A stretch of 64,000 nt of DNA from Streptomyces sp. AM 2-1-1 (lineage in GTDB: Bacteria > Actinomycetota > Actinomycetes > Streptomycetales > Streptomycetaceae), in assembly GCF_029167645.1 (NCBI RefSeq), contig NZ_CP119147.1, positions 3,986,501 through 4,050,500 of the forward strand, given 5' to 3'. Below, one piece after another: positions 46,512-54,630 of the stretch (position 1 is the first letter of the stretch; the number at the start of each line of letters is the position of its first letter). A program made the translations under genes and the position numbers. Below the pieces are notes generated by a model, which saw only the letters and a list, made by a program, of their open reading frames with translations, did no database searches and was not told the DNA's origin.

Positions 46512-46607
46512 GCTTTCACGATAGACCCGCCCGACGGCCTGCCGGAGCACGACGCGTAAGGGCGCGGCGCCCGGCCCCGCGGTGCCGGAGGGCCTCGGTG
46601 GCCGGAT

Positions 46608-46820
46608 TCAGCCGGCCTTGAGATCGGTGACGAACGCCGCCCACACGTCGGCACGGAAGACGAGGACGGGGCCGCCGCCCCTCAGCTTGGAGTCGCGGAC
46701 GGGAACGACGCCGGGGTGCTGGTCGGAGGTCTCCAGACAGTCGCCGCCGCTGGCACCGCTGTAGGTGGACGTGCGCCAAGTGGTGGTGGTCAGGTCGTAC
46801 TCAGTCCTGAAGATCTTCAT
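46608..46820 (-). CDS. DUF397 protein, partner of the XRE regulator
   Basis: 70 residues. TTWRTSTYSGASGGDCLETSD and GVVPVRDSKLRGGGPVLVFRADVWAAFVTDLK are the diagnostic DUF397 pattern. Such genes follow XRE/DUF5753 regulators in many copies per streptomycete genome and can act as their partner (WhiJ-like pairs, toxin-antitoxin-like behaviour suggested). Its start overlaps the XRE gene end by 20 bases. Confidence 0.95.
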   Translation of the reverse strand: MKIFRTEYDLTTTTWRTSTYSGASGGDCLETSDQHPGVVPVRDSKLRGGGPVLVFRADVWAAFVTDLKAG

Positions 46821-47643
46821 GGCTGTAATCCTCCGCCACCGACTCGACCATGGCCAAAGACGCATCCGGTGACATCGCGCTGGCCGCCAACAGATCGTAG
46901 GTCAGTTCGTATTGGCGCACAGCGGCTGGGCTGTCCTCCAACCGACCTGTGCCGAGTCCCTGGAGATAGGCAAGCGGTGGTGCATCGGCGAAAGACATGA
47001 GCTTGAGCGATCCCTCCAGTGCGGTGTGCGACCCGGCAGAGAACGGCAGGACCTGAACGATGACGCGGTTCGTCCGTGCAAGCGTCACCACGTGCCGGAG
47101 GGCCTCTGCCATGACCGCACGACCGCCGGTTTCTCTCCGGAGAACCGCCTCATCGAGAATCGCCCAAAACAGTGGGGTTGTTGGATCGTCCAGCAGTGCG
47201 GAGCGTTCGAGCCTGGCCCTTACGAGATGGTCGATCCGTTCCTGAGGTGCCGTGGGCAGCCCACCACGGAAGACGGCATACGCGTATGCCTCCGTCTGGA
47301 GAACCCCCGGGATCAGCAGAACCGCGTACTCCCTGATCTCCACCGCCACAGCCTCCGCCTCGGCGGCCTCCGCGAAGTGGTCCGGGTACTTCGACTTCTG
47401 GAGCGCCGCGCAGTTGCGGGCGAAGAAACCGTCCTTCGTGAGGATCTCGTCCAGCCGCCGGGCCTGGTCGAGCTGCATGCGCCGGGTGCCCGATTCGAGC
47501 TGGCCGATGAACGAGCCGGAGACGAAGAGCGGGGCGCCCAGATCCTCCTGGGTCAGGCCCGCCGCCTCCCGCCGGTGGCGGAGTTCCGCGCCGAGGAAGG
47601 CGCGGGGTGAGGACGACGGGTCGAGCCTCTTGGGACCGGGCAT
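46801..47643 (-). CDS. XRE-family regulator with DUF5753 domain (WhiJ-like)
   Basis: 280 residues. An N-terminal HTH (LGAELRHRREAAGLTQEDLGAPLFVSGSFIGQLESGTRRM, ~15-60) and a C-terminal DUF5753 domain (LLIPGVLQTEAYAYAVF, RQERI-type segment, LDEAVLRRETGG, VQVLPFSAGSHTALEGSLKLMSF). This is the standard actinobacterial architecture. It overlaps the DUF397 gene downstream, and two small plus-strand genes are divergent from it across 122 bases. Confidence 0.95.
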   Translation of the reverse strand: MPGPKRLDPSSSPRAFLGAELRHRREAAGLTQEDLGAPLFVSGSFIGQLESGTRRMQLDQARRLDEILTKDGFFARNCAALQKSKYPDHFAEAAEAEAVAVEIREYAVLLIPGVLQTEAYAYAVFRGGLPTAPQERIDHLVRARLERSALLDDPTTPLFWAILDEAVLRRETGGRAVMAEALRHVVTLARTNRVIVQVLPFSAGSHTALEGSLKLMSFADAPPLAYLQGLGTGRLEDSPAAVRQYELTYDLLAASAMSPDASLAMVESVAEDYSHEDLQD

Positions 47644-47765
47644 GGCAACTCTCCGTCACACACGTGAGGTTGTTGGGGCGGCGCGGCTACCAGGCTAGCC
47701 GCGCCTCGGACACTCTGGGTGTGCAATGGCATGACACAGCGTAGGAGTGTGGAAGGAATGAGCCC

Positions 47766-48056
47766 ATGACGGTGACGGAACAGCGCAAGGCTGCCGAGGG
47801 GAACATGCGGGTGGCCGAGGAAGCCGTGGCGCGGCTCAAAGCCGGGTTGGCGGGTGTGGGTGCCACGCTGCCGTCGCTCCGGATCGACCTGGTGTCCTGC
47901 GCGGGCGACGCTACGCCGCCGCTCGTCGACCTCGGCCGGTGCACCGTCGAAACGGCGCTGCGGCTCAGTGAGGCGCTGGAACGCGTGAAAGAGGAGCTGG
48001 ACGGGGAGAACGCCCAGGTGAAGGAGGGTGTGGAAGATGCCGGTCGAAGGGCTTGA
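47766..48056 (+). CDS. Small helical protein of unknown function
   Basis: 96 residues, mostly helical: MTVTEQRKAAEGNMRVAEEAVARLKAGLAGVG start and CTVETALRLSEALERVKEELDGENAQVKEG end with possible coiled coil. No named family. It is divergent from the XRE/DUF397 pair and overlaps the next gene by 20 bases, so it probably belongs to the same module. Confidence 0.7.
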   Translation: MTVTEQRKAAEGNMRVAEEAVARLKAGLAGVGATLPSLRIDLVSCAGDATPPLVDLGRCTVETALRLSEALERVKEELDGENAQVKEGVEDAGRRA

Positions 48057-48273
48057 GCCGTGTGTGCCGGAACGTGGGTCGTTCGCGATCGACGCCCGGT
48101 CGGGGAAGGTCGGGCGCGTGATGGGCCGGGTCGGCCCGAATGTTCAACTGAGGCCGCCGGGGGGCGGCCTGGAGTGGGACTGCCCGCCCGATGCCGTACG
48201 GCCGGCGTCACCCGGGGTGGTGCTCCGCGCACGGGTGACGGAGATCAACCGGGAAGGTCAGCTGCCCCGTTGA
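48037..48273 (+). CDS. Small conserved protein of XRE/DUF397 neighbourhoods
   Basis: 78 residues. FAIDARSGKVGRVMGRVGPNVQLRPPGGGLEWDCPPDAVRPA is a pattern common in small streptomycete proteins next to XRE/DUF397 pairs; I know of no assigned function. The ATG at 48037 has GGAGGG 9 bases upstream inside the preceding gene, so the two are coupled. Confidence 0.75.
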   Translation: MPVEGLEPCVPERGSFAIDARSGKVGRVMGRVGPNVQLRPPGGGLEWDCPPDAVRPASPGVVLRARVTEINREGQLPR

Positions 48274-48498
48274 GGGACCGTCCGGCGGCCGCCGTGCCCC
48301 GTCGCCCCACCACCCGCCGCTCGTCACCGCGTGTGACGTCGGGCCGTACGCAGAGGGCTCCCGCAGCCGCCTGAGCGGTTCGCGGGCGCACGCGTCGCGG
48401 GGCGAACCCTCTTCGGGCCCGCCCCGCTCTGTGCGACGTGCTCTGTTCGTTGCGCTGTACCGCTTCTGCTCTTCACACGGTGGTGGTGATCGGAGGCG
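48274..48498. other. Intergenic, nothing recognised
   Basis: 225 bases between convergent genes; no clear hairpin or repeat beyond GC-rich background. Confidence 0.4.
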
Positions 48499-48852
48499 TC
48501 AGATCAGACGGTGCATTCCGTAGTAGGCGGCCAGGTCCGTGTAGTAGGCCGGGTCGCCCGAGTGCGTCCGGCGTTCGAACTCCGGCGCTCCCTTGATCTG
48601 CTCCTTCGTCAGGTTCACGTGGACCTGACGCTCCTCCGTGTCGATCCGGGTGACCGTGCCCGCGGGCAACAGGATCTCCCGTCCGAAGATCCACACTCCG
48701 GTGTCCACCAGCAGATGGGCGGAGCCCACCTCCTCCGAGTGGCTGTCGACCTTGCCGACGTGCCCGTCGGTCGCTTCGACCGCGAATCCGGTCAGGTCGA
48801 TGCCGGACATGTGGCCGCTGGCAGGGTGGTAACCCCACGGGTCGGTGCTCAT
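48499..48852 (-). CDS. PRC-barrel domain protein
   Basis: 117 residues. FAVEATDGHVGKVDSHSEEVGSAHLLVDTGVWIFGREILLPAGTVTRID is the PRC-barrel fold (as in RimM and photosynthetic reaction-centre H subunit). Stand-alone forms are common in streptomycetes; the role is unknown, sometimes stress-linked. The ATG at 48850-48852 has GAGGAG 7 bases upstream. Confidence 0.9.
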   Translation of the reverse strand: MSTDPWGYHPASGHMSGIDLTGFAVEATDGHVGKVDSHSEEVGSAHLLVDTGVWIFGREILLPAGTVTRIDTEERQVHVNLTKEQIKGAPEFERRTHSGDPAYYTDLAAYYGMHRLI

Positions 48853-49028
48853 GGGTCGCTCCTCACTCGGCGGTCCTTCGGTGGCGCTTCCCGACCGGCC
48901 GTTCGAGCTACCGGGGAGATGCGCTCTCCAGTTCGCCTGCCCGCCCTCCCCGGCTTCACACACCCGTGTCCGGACGGCCGGGGCTGCGGGGGAGCGGACC
49001 GTCCGAACGCGGCTCCGCCCCCTCCCCG

Positions 49029-49058
49029 TTGACGTGCGGTCCGGGCTGCCGGTCTCAT
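49029..49058 (+). promoter_or_regulatory. Leaderless-type promoter of the GNAT gene
   Basis: TTGACG (49029-49034), 18 bases, TCTCAT (49053-49058), with the ATG 6 bases after the -10: transcription should start at or next to the start codon. Confidence 0.65.
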
Positions 49059-49064
49059 GCCGCC

Positions 49065-49520
49065 ATGAGTGAACTCCGTGTGGATCACGTCGACGACGAC
49101 TCCCGGGCCGAGGAGTGGCGGTACGTCCACAACCTCGTCATCCCGACCGCGCCCCTCACCGCCGACGAGGTACGGGAGCGGCGGACCCGTAACCGGCTCT
49201 TCGTCGCCCGCGCGGCCGGCGTGCTCGTCGGGTGCTCCACGGTGCGCCCGCCGACCGGCGAGGACGGGGTGGCCACGGTCATCGCGCGCGTCCTTCCCGA
49301 CCACCGGAGGAAGGGGTACGGCACCGAGTTGTACCGGCACGGGCTGCTCGTCGCACGGGAGTGGGGGGCGGCAGAGGTGGAGACGGTCGTGTCGGGCAGC
49401 AACCCGGAGGGGCTGGAGTTCGCGCGGGCGCGGGGGTTCGTGGAGGTGGAAACGTATTTGCTGCCGGGGGACACGGTCCCGTTCACCGATCTCCGCCTGG
49501 CGGAGCGGGCGGCCGGCTGA
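49065..49520 (+). CDS. GNAT acetyltransferase
   Basis: 151 residues. ATVIARVLPDHRRKGYGTELYRHGLLVAREWGA carries the acetyl-CoA motif RRKGYG and VVSGSNPEGLEFARARGFVEVETYLLPG the second motif. Substrate unknown. The ATG at 49065 follows a leaderless-type promoter. Upstream ATG at 49057 is out of frame. Confidence 0.88.
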   Translation: MSELRVDHVDDDSRAEEWRYVHNLVIPTAPLTADEVRERRTRNRLFVARAAGVLVGCSTVRPPTGEDGVATVIARVLPDHRRKGYGTELYRHGLLVAREWGAAEVETVVSGSNPEGLEFARARGFVEVETYLLPGDTVPFTDLRLAERAAG

Positions 49521-49523
49521 GCC

Positions 49524-49580
49524 GGGTCCCCCCGTGTCCGGGTCCCCCCCGTGTCCGTCCGGGTCCCCCCGTGTCCGGGG
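49524..49580. repeat. Three 18-21-bp repeats after the GNAT stop
   Basis: CGGGTCCCCCCGTGTCCG repeated three times with small length changes, starting 4 bases after the stop codon. Confidence 0.85.
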
Positions 49581-49598
49581 CCGCTTACTCAGTACGTG

Positions 49599-49616
49599 AT
49601 GAGCATTCGTGCTCAT
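49599..49616. promoter_or_regulatory. Palindrome upstream of the DUF5707 gene
   Basis: ATGAGCA-TTCG-TGCTCAT, perfect 7-bp arms, 86 bases before the DUF5707 start. It could be an operator or a UUCG-capped hairpin ending the GNAT transcript. Confidence 0.5.
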
Positions 49617-49701
49617 GTTCGGGACGCTCACCCCGGCGAGTATCGGTGCAACGGCGCAGTCGAAGGCGCCGGTCCCGCCGACCCGATGATGGAGACCTCC
49701 C

Positions 49702-50157
49702 ATGTCCCGACGTATCGCCCTGTCCGTAGTCGCCGGTGTCGTCGCCCTCGGGGGTGCCGGAGCCTTCGCCCTCGCGTACGCCGGCGAACCGCAGGCGCCC
49801 ACCCTGACGCACAGCGAGGCGCGTTACGTCGCCCCGGCCGGCGACCGCGACGGCTCGCTGACCTTCACCACGGACGTCTCGTCGGGCACGAAGGTGAAGA
49901 GCGTGAAGGTGCTGGCCTGGCCGGAGGACTCGTCCTTCGCACGGCAGAGGCTGACCGAGAAGGACATGGCCGCCGTCGAGTCGGCCGTCTGCGTGCCCGC
50001 CGGTAAGGACACCGTGCGCTGCTCCTACGGGGCAGCCGTCACCCGCGACGACGCCGAGGGCTCCCCGCGCGGTCTCTGGCACTTCGCGGTCATGGCCACC
50101 ACGACGGACGGGACCCGGACCCTGGACACGGAGGCCGCCGACTTCACGATCGGCTGA
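49702..50157 (+). CDS. Secreted DUF5707-type protein
   Basis: 151 residues: signal peptide (ALSVVAGVVALGGAGAFALAYAG, residues ~4-28) and an extracytoplasmic domain with VKSVKVLAWPEDSSF, AAVESAVCVPAGKDTVRCSYGAAV (two cysteines, probable disulfide) and WHFAVMATTTDGT. I match this to the streptomycete DUF5707 secreted family from memory. Function unknown. The ATG at 49702 follows GGAG by 7 bases. Confidence 0.78.
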   Translation: MSRRIALSVVAGVVALGGAGAFALAYAGEPQAPTLTHSEARYVAPAGDRDGSLTFTTDVSSGTKVKSVKVLAWPEDSSFARQRLTEKDMAAVESAVCVPAGKDTVRCSYGAAVTRDDAEGSPRGLWHFAVMATTTDGTRTLDTEAADFTIG

Positions 50158-50180
50158 CCCGCCGCACCCTCCCCGCAGAC

Positions 50181-50215
50181 CACGAGCCGCCCTTCACGGA
50201 GAAGGGCGGCTCGTG
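50181..50215. terminator. Bidirectional terminator
   Basis: Perfect 15-bp arms CACGAGCCGCCCTTC / GAAGGGCGGCTCGTG with a five-base loop, between the convergent DUF5707 and PTS genes. Confidence 0.9.
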
Positions 50216-50244
50216 GGCGTGAGGGGGCTGGTCCGGGGCCGGCC

Positions 50245-51888
50245 TCAGACCTTCGCGGGCGCGGGCGGCCGCTGCCCCGGGTCTGTGGAACCCGGGTCTG
50301 CGGAGCCCGGCTCGGCGCTACCCGGCTCGGCGGTACCCGGCTCGGCGGTACCCGGCTCGGCCGGGGACGGTGAGCCCGCCACCACGGTGCTGCCGGCCGC
50401 CGCCTCCTGGGACACGTTGAACTCCGCCAGCAACTCCTTGCCGAAGCCGAAGCAGTAGGTGGCGACGAAGCCGGCGACGTATCCGACGAGGAGCCCGCCC
50501 GCGTAGATCGCGATCGTTCCGCCGAGACCGTGGTTGCCGTCCAGCAGCGGGAAGAGGGCCCAGCCGGACGGCCCGATCGCGGTCGAACCGACCGAGGTGC
50601 CGAGCTGGTTGAAGAGACCGACGAAGCCGCCGCCGAACGCGCCGCCGACGCACGCCGTGATGAACGGGCGGCCCAGCGGCAGCGAGACGCCGTAGATCAG
50701 TGGTTCGCCCACGCCCAGCAGACCGGCGGGGAGCGCCGACCTGATGGTGCGGCGGATCGACTGGTTACGGGGGAGGCGCACGTACACGGCCGCCGCAGCG
50801 CCGACCTGGCCGGCGCCCGCCATGGCAAGGATCGGCAGCAGGACGGTGTAACCCTGCTGCTCGATGAGGGTGGTGTGGATCGGGATCAGCGCCTGGTGCA
50901 GGCCCAGCATCACCAGCGGCAGGAAGAAGCCGCCGAGCAGGAACCCCGCGCCCGCGCCGCCGTGGGAGAGCAGCCAGTCGGCCGCCGTACCGATCGCGGA
51001 GGAGACCTCACCGGCGACGTACATCAGGCCGAAGATGGTGACCAGTCCGGAGATCAGCACCGTGAGCGTCGGAGTGACCAGCACGTCCAGCGCCTCGGGC
51101 ACCCAGCGGCGGCACCACTTCTCCACGTACACCGCGAGCACCGCCGCGCCCAGTGCGCCGAGCACGCCACCCTGGCCGGGCGAGAGCTCCTGCCCGAACG
51201 CGGTGATGCGGGCGACCCCGGGGAACACGATGATCGCGGCGACCGCACCTCCGAGAATGGGCGTGCCGCCGAACTCCTTCGCCGTGTTGTAGCCGACGAA
51301 GACCGCGATCAGGGCCATGAACCCGGAGGCGATCGAGGCCAGCGCGGGCGTCACCCCGGGCAGCAGCCCGAGGTTGACCAACAGGCCGTTGAGCCCGGCG
51401 ATGATGCCGCAGCCGATGAGCGCCGGGATCAGCGGGACGAAGATGTTGGCGATCTTCCGCAGGAAGAGCTTGAACGGAGTGGCGTTCTTCGCCTTGCGCG
51501 CCGCCTTCAACTCCGCACCCTGAGCGGCGAGTCCATCGGCGCCGACGGGGACGGGGGTGACGGGTGCGGGGGCGCCGGGCGCGGGCGCGGCGGGTGCCGT
51601 GGAGGCGGCGGCCGGGGCGGCGGACCGGGCGGTGGCCACCATCGCCTCGAACTCCGGGGTGACCCGGGCGACGGTGCCCGGGCCGAGGACGATCTGGTAC
51701 GTGTCGTCCTCGACCACGCCCAGGACGGCGGGCAGCGCCTTCAGCGCCTCGTCGTCCACGAGGGAAGGGTCGAGCAGACCCAGCCGGAGCCGGGTCATGC
51801 AGTGGGCGACGGTACGGACGTTGGCCGCGCCACCGACGAGCGGAAGGATCGCGGCGGCGGTGGCGCGGTGCTTGTCATCAGTTGCCAT
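50245..51888 (-). CDS. PTS EIIBC permease, probably for N-acetylmuramic acid
   Basis: 547 residues. An N-terminal EIIB domain with phospho-Cys30 in TVAHCMTRLRLGLLD, an Ala/Pro linker (~95-150), and an EIIC domain with about ten membrane helices and the substrate motif GxGEPLIYGVSLPLGRP. It imports and phosphorylates a sugar using PEP through HPr and an EIIA encoded elsewhere. The MurQ etherase directly upstream points to MurNAc (MurP-like). The C-terminal tail is six EPG-containing pentapeptides coded by a 15-bp repeat. The ATG at 51886-51888 lies 73 bases after murQ. Confidence 0.9.
   Translation of the reverse strand: MATDDKHRATAAAILPLVGGAANVRTVAHCMTRLRLGLLDPSLVDDEALKALPAVLGVVEDDTYQIVLGPGTVARVTPEFEAMVATARSAAPAAASTAPAAPAPGAPAPVTPVPVGADGLAAQGAELKAARKAKNATPFKLFLRKIANIFVPLIPALIGCGIIAGLNGLLVNLGLLPGVTPALASIASGFMALIAVFVGYNTAKEFGGTPILGGAVAAIIVFPGVARITAFGQELSPGQGGVLGALGAAVLAVYVEKWCRRWVPEALDVLVTPTLTVLISGLVTIFGLMYVAGEVSSAIGTAADWLLSHGGAGAGFLLGGFFLPLVMLGLHQALIPIHTTLIEQQGYTVLLPILAMAGAGQVGAAAAVYVRLPRNQSIRRTIRSALPAGLLGVGEPLIYGVSLPLGRPFITACVGGAFGGGFVGLFNQLGTSVGSTAIGPSGWALFPLLDGNHGLGGTIAIYAGGLLVGYVAGFVATYCFGFGKELLAEFNVSQEAAAGSTVVAGSPSPAEPGTAEPGTAEPGSAEPGSADPGSTDPGQRPPAPAKV
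50276..50365 (-). repeat. Six 15-bp repeats coding the PTS protein tail
   Basis: Units at 50276, 50291, 50306, 50321, 50336 and 50351 (CCCGGCTCGGCGGTA type), read on the minus strand as PAEPG, TAEPG, TAEPG, SAEPG, SADPG, STDPG. In frame, so copy number can change without breaking the gene. Confidence 0.95.
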
Positions 51889-51961
51889 GGTGCGTGGCGC
51901 CTTGCTGTGCGGGGGTGGGGGGAGGGGTCCCCCGGCGTGGGGCCGGGGGGAGGGGTGGGAA

Positions 51962-52909
51962 TCAGGGGGAGGGGACGGCCGCGAGCGCGGCGCGCAGATG
52001 ACCGTCCGCATCGGCCAGCAGGGCGGTGGCCGTCGGGCCGTCGACCTGGCCGAGCAGGGTGAGGATCGCGGGCTTCACCTCACCACCCGTGGCGGCGAGG
52101 GCTTCCTCGATCTCCTGGTCGGCGGCTCCGGTGGCGAGCGCGACGATCCGGCGCGAACGGGCGTGCAGCTTCTCGTTGGAGGCCCGCACGTCGACCATGA
52201 GGTTCCCGTACGTCTTGCCCAGCCGGATCATCGTGAGCGTCGAGATCATGTTCAGCACGAGCTTCTGCGCCGTACCGGCCTTCAGCCGGGTCGAACCCGT
52301 CAGCAGCTCCGGGCCGGTGACGACCTCCACGCCGTGCTCGGCGGCGGCGGCCAGCGCCGAGCCCGCGTTGCAGGAGAGGCCGACGGTGAGCGCGCCCCGG
52401 GCGCGGGCGTGTTCGACGGCGCCGATCGCGTAGGGGGTACGGCCCGAGGCGGAGATGCCGACGACGGTGTCCTCGGCGGTGAGGCCGAGCCCGTCCAGGT
52501 CGGCGGCGGCCAGTTCCTTGCTGTCCTCCGCGCCCTCGACGGCGGTCACCATCGCGGTCGGGCCGCCCGCGATCAGCCCGACGACCTCGTCCGGGTCGGT
52601 GTTGAAGGTGGGCGGGCACTCGCTCGCGTCCAGCACCCCCAGGCGCCCGGCGGTGCCCGCACCCAGGTAGATCAGCCGGCCGCCCCGCGCCATGCGTGCC
52701 GCGATCGCGTCGATCGCGGCGGCGATCCGCGGCAACTGCGCGGCGACGGCGTCGGCCACGGAGCGGTCCTCGCCGTTCATGAGCCGTGCGATCTCCAGCG
52801 TGGGCAGCCGGTCGATCTCGGCCAGCTCGGGGCGGAACTGCTCGGTGGTGAGAGTGGCGAGCTGGGCGAGGAGGTCGTCGCGGTCGGCGGCGGAAGAGGA
52901 GGAGGACAT
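51962..52909 (-). CDS. murQ: N-acetylmuramic acid 6-phosphate etherase
   Basis: 315 residues, SIS fold. GGRLIYLGAGTAGRLGVLDASECPPTFNTDP (catalytic Glu97) and AMVTAVEGAEDS plus TVVGISASGRTPYAIGAV are the MurQ signatures. It splits MurNAc-6-P to GlcNAc-6-P and D-lactate; the product then needs NagA, also in this window. It is followed by the PTS EIIBC gene and preceded by an RpiR-type regulator on the same strand. Confidence 0.96.
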   Translation of the reverse strand: MSSSSSAADRDDLLAQLATLTTEQFRPELAEIDRLPTLEIARLMNGEDRSVADAVAAQLPRIAAAIDAIAARMARGGRLIYLGAGTAGRLGVLDASECPPTFNTDPDEVVGLIAGGPTAMVTAVEGAEDSKELAAADLDGLGLTAEDTVVGISASGRTPYAIGAVEHARARGALTVGLSCNAGSALAAAAEHGVEVVTGPELLTGSTRLKAGTAQKLVLNMISTLTMIRLGKTYGNLMVDVRASNEKLHARSRRIVALATGAADQEIEEALAATGGEVKPAILTLLGQVDGPTATALLADADGHLRAALAAVPSP

Positions 52910-53067
52910 GAGGTGCGGCTCTGCTTTCTCGTCGTGCTCGTGCGGAGTGCGGGAGGTGGGGAGGCGGGGACACGGACGGCGGGACAGGGATGGCGGGGGT
53001 GGCGGGGAAACGGACGGAGGTGGCCCGGACGGCGGCGACGCGGACGCCGGTGACCCCGACGGCGGGA

Positions 53068-53985
53068 TCAGCGGCGGCGCTGGGTGTGGCGGTGGGCGAG
53101 TGCCTCGTACGACGCGGAGAGGGCGGGCGCCGCCGTCTCGTAGGTGCGCTGCGCGACGCCTATGAACAGGCAGTCGACGACGAGCAGTTGGCTCGTCCGG
53201 CTGGACATGGCGGCCGGGCGCAGCTCGCTCTCGCGGGAGGTGGCGGTGGTCAGTACGTGGTCGGCGTACTGGGTGACCGCCCCGCCGGGGCGGCCGGTGA
53301 TGGCTACCGTGGTGGCGCCCCGGTCGAAGGCGGCCCGCAGCGGTTCGATGACGTCGCTGGTCGAACCGGAGTGGGTGATCGCGATGGCGAGGTCCCCGGG
53401 GCGCAACTGCACGGCGTTGGTGACCGCGAGGTGCGGATCGGCGTGGGCGTGCGCGATGAGACCGATCCTCAGCAGCTTCTGCGCCAGGTCCTGACCGACG
53501 AGCGAGGAGGCGCCCGCACCGTAGATGTCGATCCGGCGGGCGGAGGCCGCGGCGGTCACGACGGCGGAGAGCTGCCCGGTGTCGAGCCCGGCGGCGGTGT
53601 CCGCGAGGGTCTGCTGCTCGTCCTGGGCGAGCTTGGCGACCACGTCGGCGAGCGGGTCGTCCACGGCTATGTCGGCGGTGACGGCGGGGGCCCGGCCCGA
53701 CTGCTGGTGGGCGGCGAGCCCGGCGAGGGCGAGGCGCAGATCGCGGTAGCCCGGGTAGCCGAGCAGCCGCGCCGTGCGGACCACGGTGGCCTCGCTCGTA
53801 CCCGTCCGCTCGGCGAGACCGGTGACGGTGAGAGCGGCGCATCCGGCGGGGTCCCCGGCGACGGTCTCGGCGACGCGTTGCATGGAGCGGGTCATGGAGG
53901 GGGCGAGCGTACGGACCTTGGCGGCGAGGGCGGCCGGAGCGGGTGGAGAGTCGCCGCTGAAACTTTCCTTCAGTTCACTGGTCAC
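53068..53985 (-). CDS. RpiR/MurR-family regulator
   Basis: 305 residues: N-terminal HTH_6 (LTVTGLAERTGTSEATVVRTARLLGYPGYRDLRLAL, ~50-88) and a C-terminal SIS sugar-phosphate domain (RRIDIYGAGASSLVGQDLAQKLLRIG, AIAITHSGSTSDVIEPLRAA). Expected to sense MurNAc-6-P and control the murQ-PTS genes. The GTG start at 53983-53985 has AGGA directly before it, too close for a ribosome site; TACCTT lies 6 bases upstream, so the mRNA may be leaderless. It is 158 bases upstream of murQ on the same strand. Confidence 0.93.
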   Translation of the reverse strand: MTSELKESFSGDSPPAPAALAAKVRTLAPSMTRSMQRVAETVAGDPAGCAALTVTGLAERTGTSEATVVRTARLLGYPGYRDLRLALAGLAAHQQSGRAPAVTADIAVDDPLADVVAKLAQDEQQTLADTAAGLDTGQLSAVVTAAASARRIDIYGAGASSLVGQDLAQKLLRIGLIAHAHADPHLAVTNAVQLRPGDLAIAITHSGSTSDVIEPLRAAFDRGATTVAITGRPGGAVTQYADHVLTTATSRESELRPAAMSSRTSQLLVVDCLFIGVAQRTYETAAPALSASYEALAHRHTQRRR

Positions 53986-53988
53986 TCC

Positions 53989-54003
53989 TGAAAGGTATTT
54001 TCA
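53989..54003. promoter_or_regulatory. RpiR-type operator over its own promoter
   Basis: TGAAA-GGTAT-TTTCA, perfect 5-bp arms, 4 bases upstream of the regulator start and covering its -10. A related half-site TGAAACTTTCC lies at 53958-53968 inside the gene. Autoregulation is likely. Confidence 0.6.
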
Positions 54004-54072
54004 TCACACTCGCCCGTCAACCCCCCATTGATCCCGCTTCCGTGTGTCGTCCGTGCGGGCGTGGACGCACGA

Positions 54073-54108
54073 GAACGGCTCCTCCTCCGGACGGAGGGGG
54101 AGCCGTTC
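54073..54108 (-). terminator. Terminator of the GlsB-type gene
   Basis: 16-bp stem GAACGGCTCCTCCTCC / GGAGGGGGAGCCGTTC with one T-G pair and a GGAC loop. Confidence 0.85.
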
Positions 54109-54147
54109 TGTGGTGCGGTCGCGATCCGTGGCCCGGGGGCCGCCGGA

Positions 54148-54426
54148 TCAGGCGTGGCGGTGCGAGTGACGGTTGCCGACGACCACCCGGTAGATGGCCA
54201 GCAGGATCACCGAACCGATGATCGCGGCGATCCAGGTGGACAGGTCGAAGAAACCGTCGATCGAGTCGACGCCGAAGAGGACCTTGCCGAGCCAGCCGCC
54301 GAGGAGGCCACCCGCGATACCGATGAGCATCGTGATGATGATGCCGCCCGGGTCCTTGCCCGGCATGAGTGCCTTGGCGATGAGGCCAGCGAGCAACCCT
54401 ATGAGGATCCAAGCGATGATGCCCAT
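54148..54426 (-). CDS. GlsB/YeaQ/YmgE-family membrane protein
   Basis: 92 residues, three membrane helices: IIAWILIGLLAGLIAKALMPG, IIITMLIGIAGGLLGGWLG and TWIAAIIGSVILLAIYRVVV, with the family motif PGKDPGGII. Small stress-linked inner-membrane proteins of unknown mechanism. The His-rich end GNRHSHRHA is unusual and might bind metal. The ATG at 54426 has AGGAG 7 bases upstream; the A/T-rich region before it (TATATAAAG near 54449) is its promoter. Confidence 0.93.
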   Translation of the reverse strand: MGIIAWILIGLLAGLIAKALMPGKDPGGIIITMLIGIAGGLLGGWLGKVLFGVDSIDGFFDLSTWIAAIIGSVILLAIYRVVVGNRHSHRHA

Positions 54427-54578
54427 GATGCGTCTCCTACCTCGTCGTATATAAAGCCGGTGTCAAAGCTTCGTATTTACCGGTTCGGCCGGACCAAACC
54501 TGCTTGTTTCCAGGGAACTTCGCCCGGCAGAACCTTGTCTTCGAAGGGCATACGGACGGTGTGGCGGGGCATACGGGT

Positions 54579-54612
54579 GCGCCCCGCATGCCCGGGCGGG
54601 CGTGCGGGGCGC
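54579..54612 (-). terminator. Terminator of the second cold-shock gene
   Basis: 15-bp stem GCGCCCCGCATGCCC / GGGCGTGCGGGGCGC (one T-G pair), GGGC loop. Confidence 0.8.
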
Positions 54613-54630
54613 GGGCTGTTCCGGACGACG

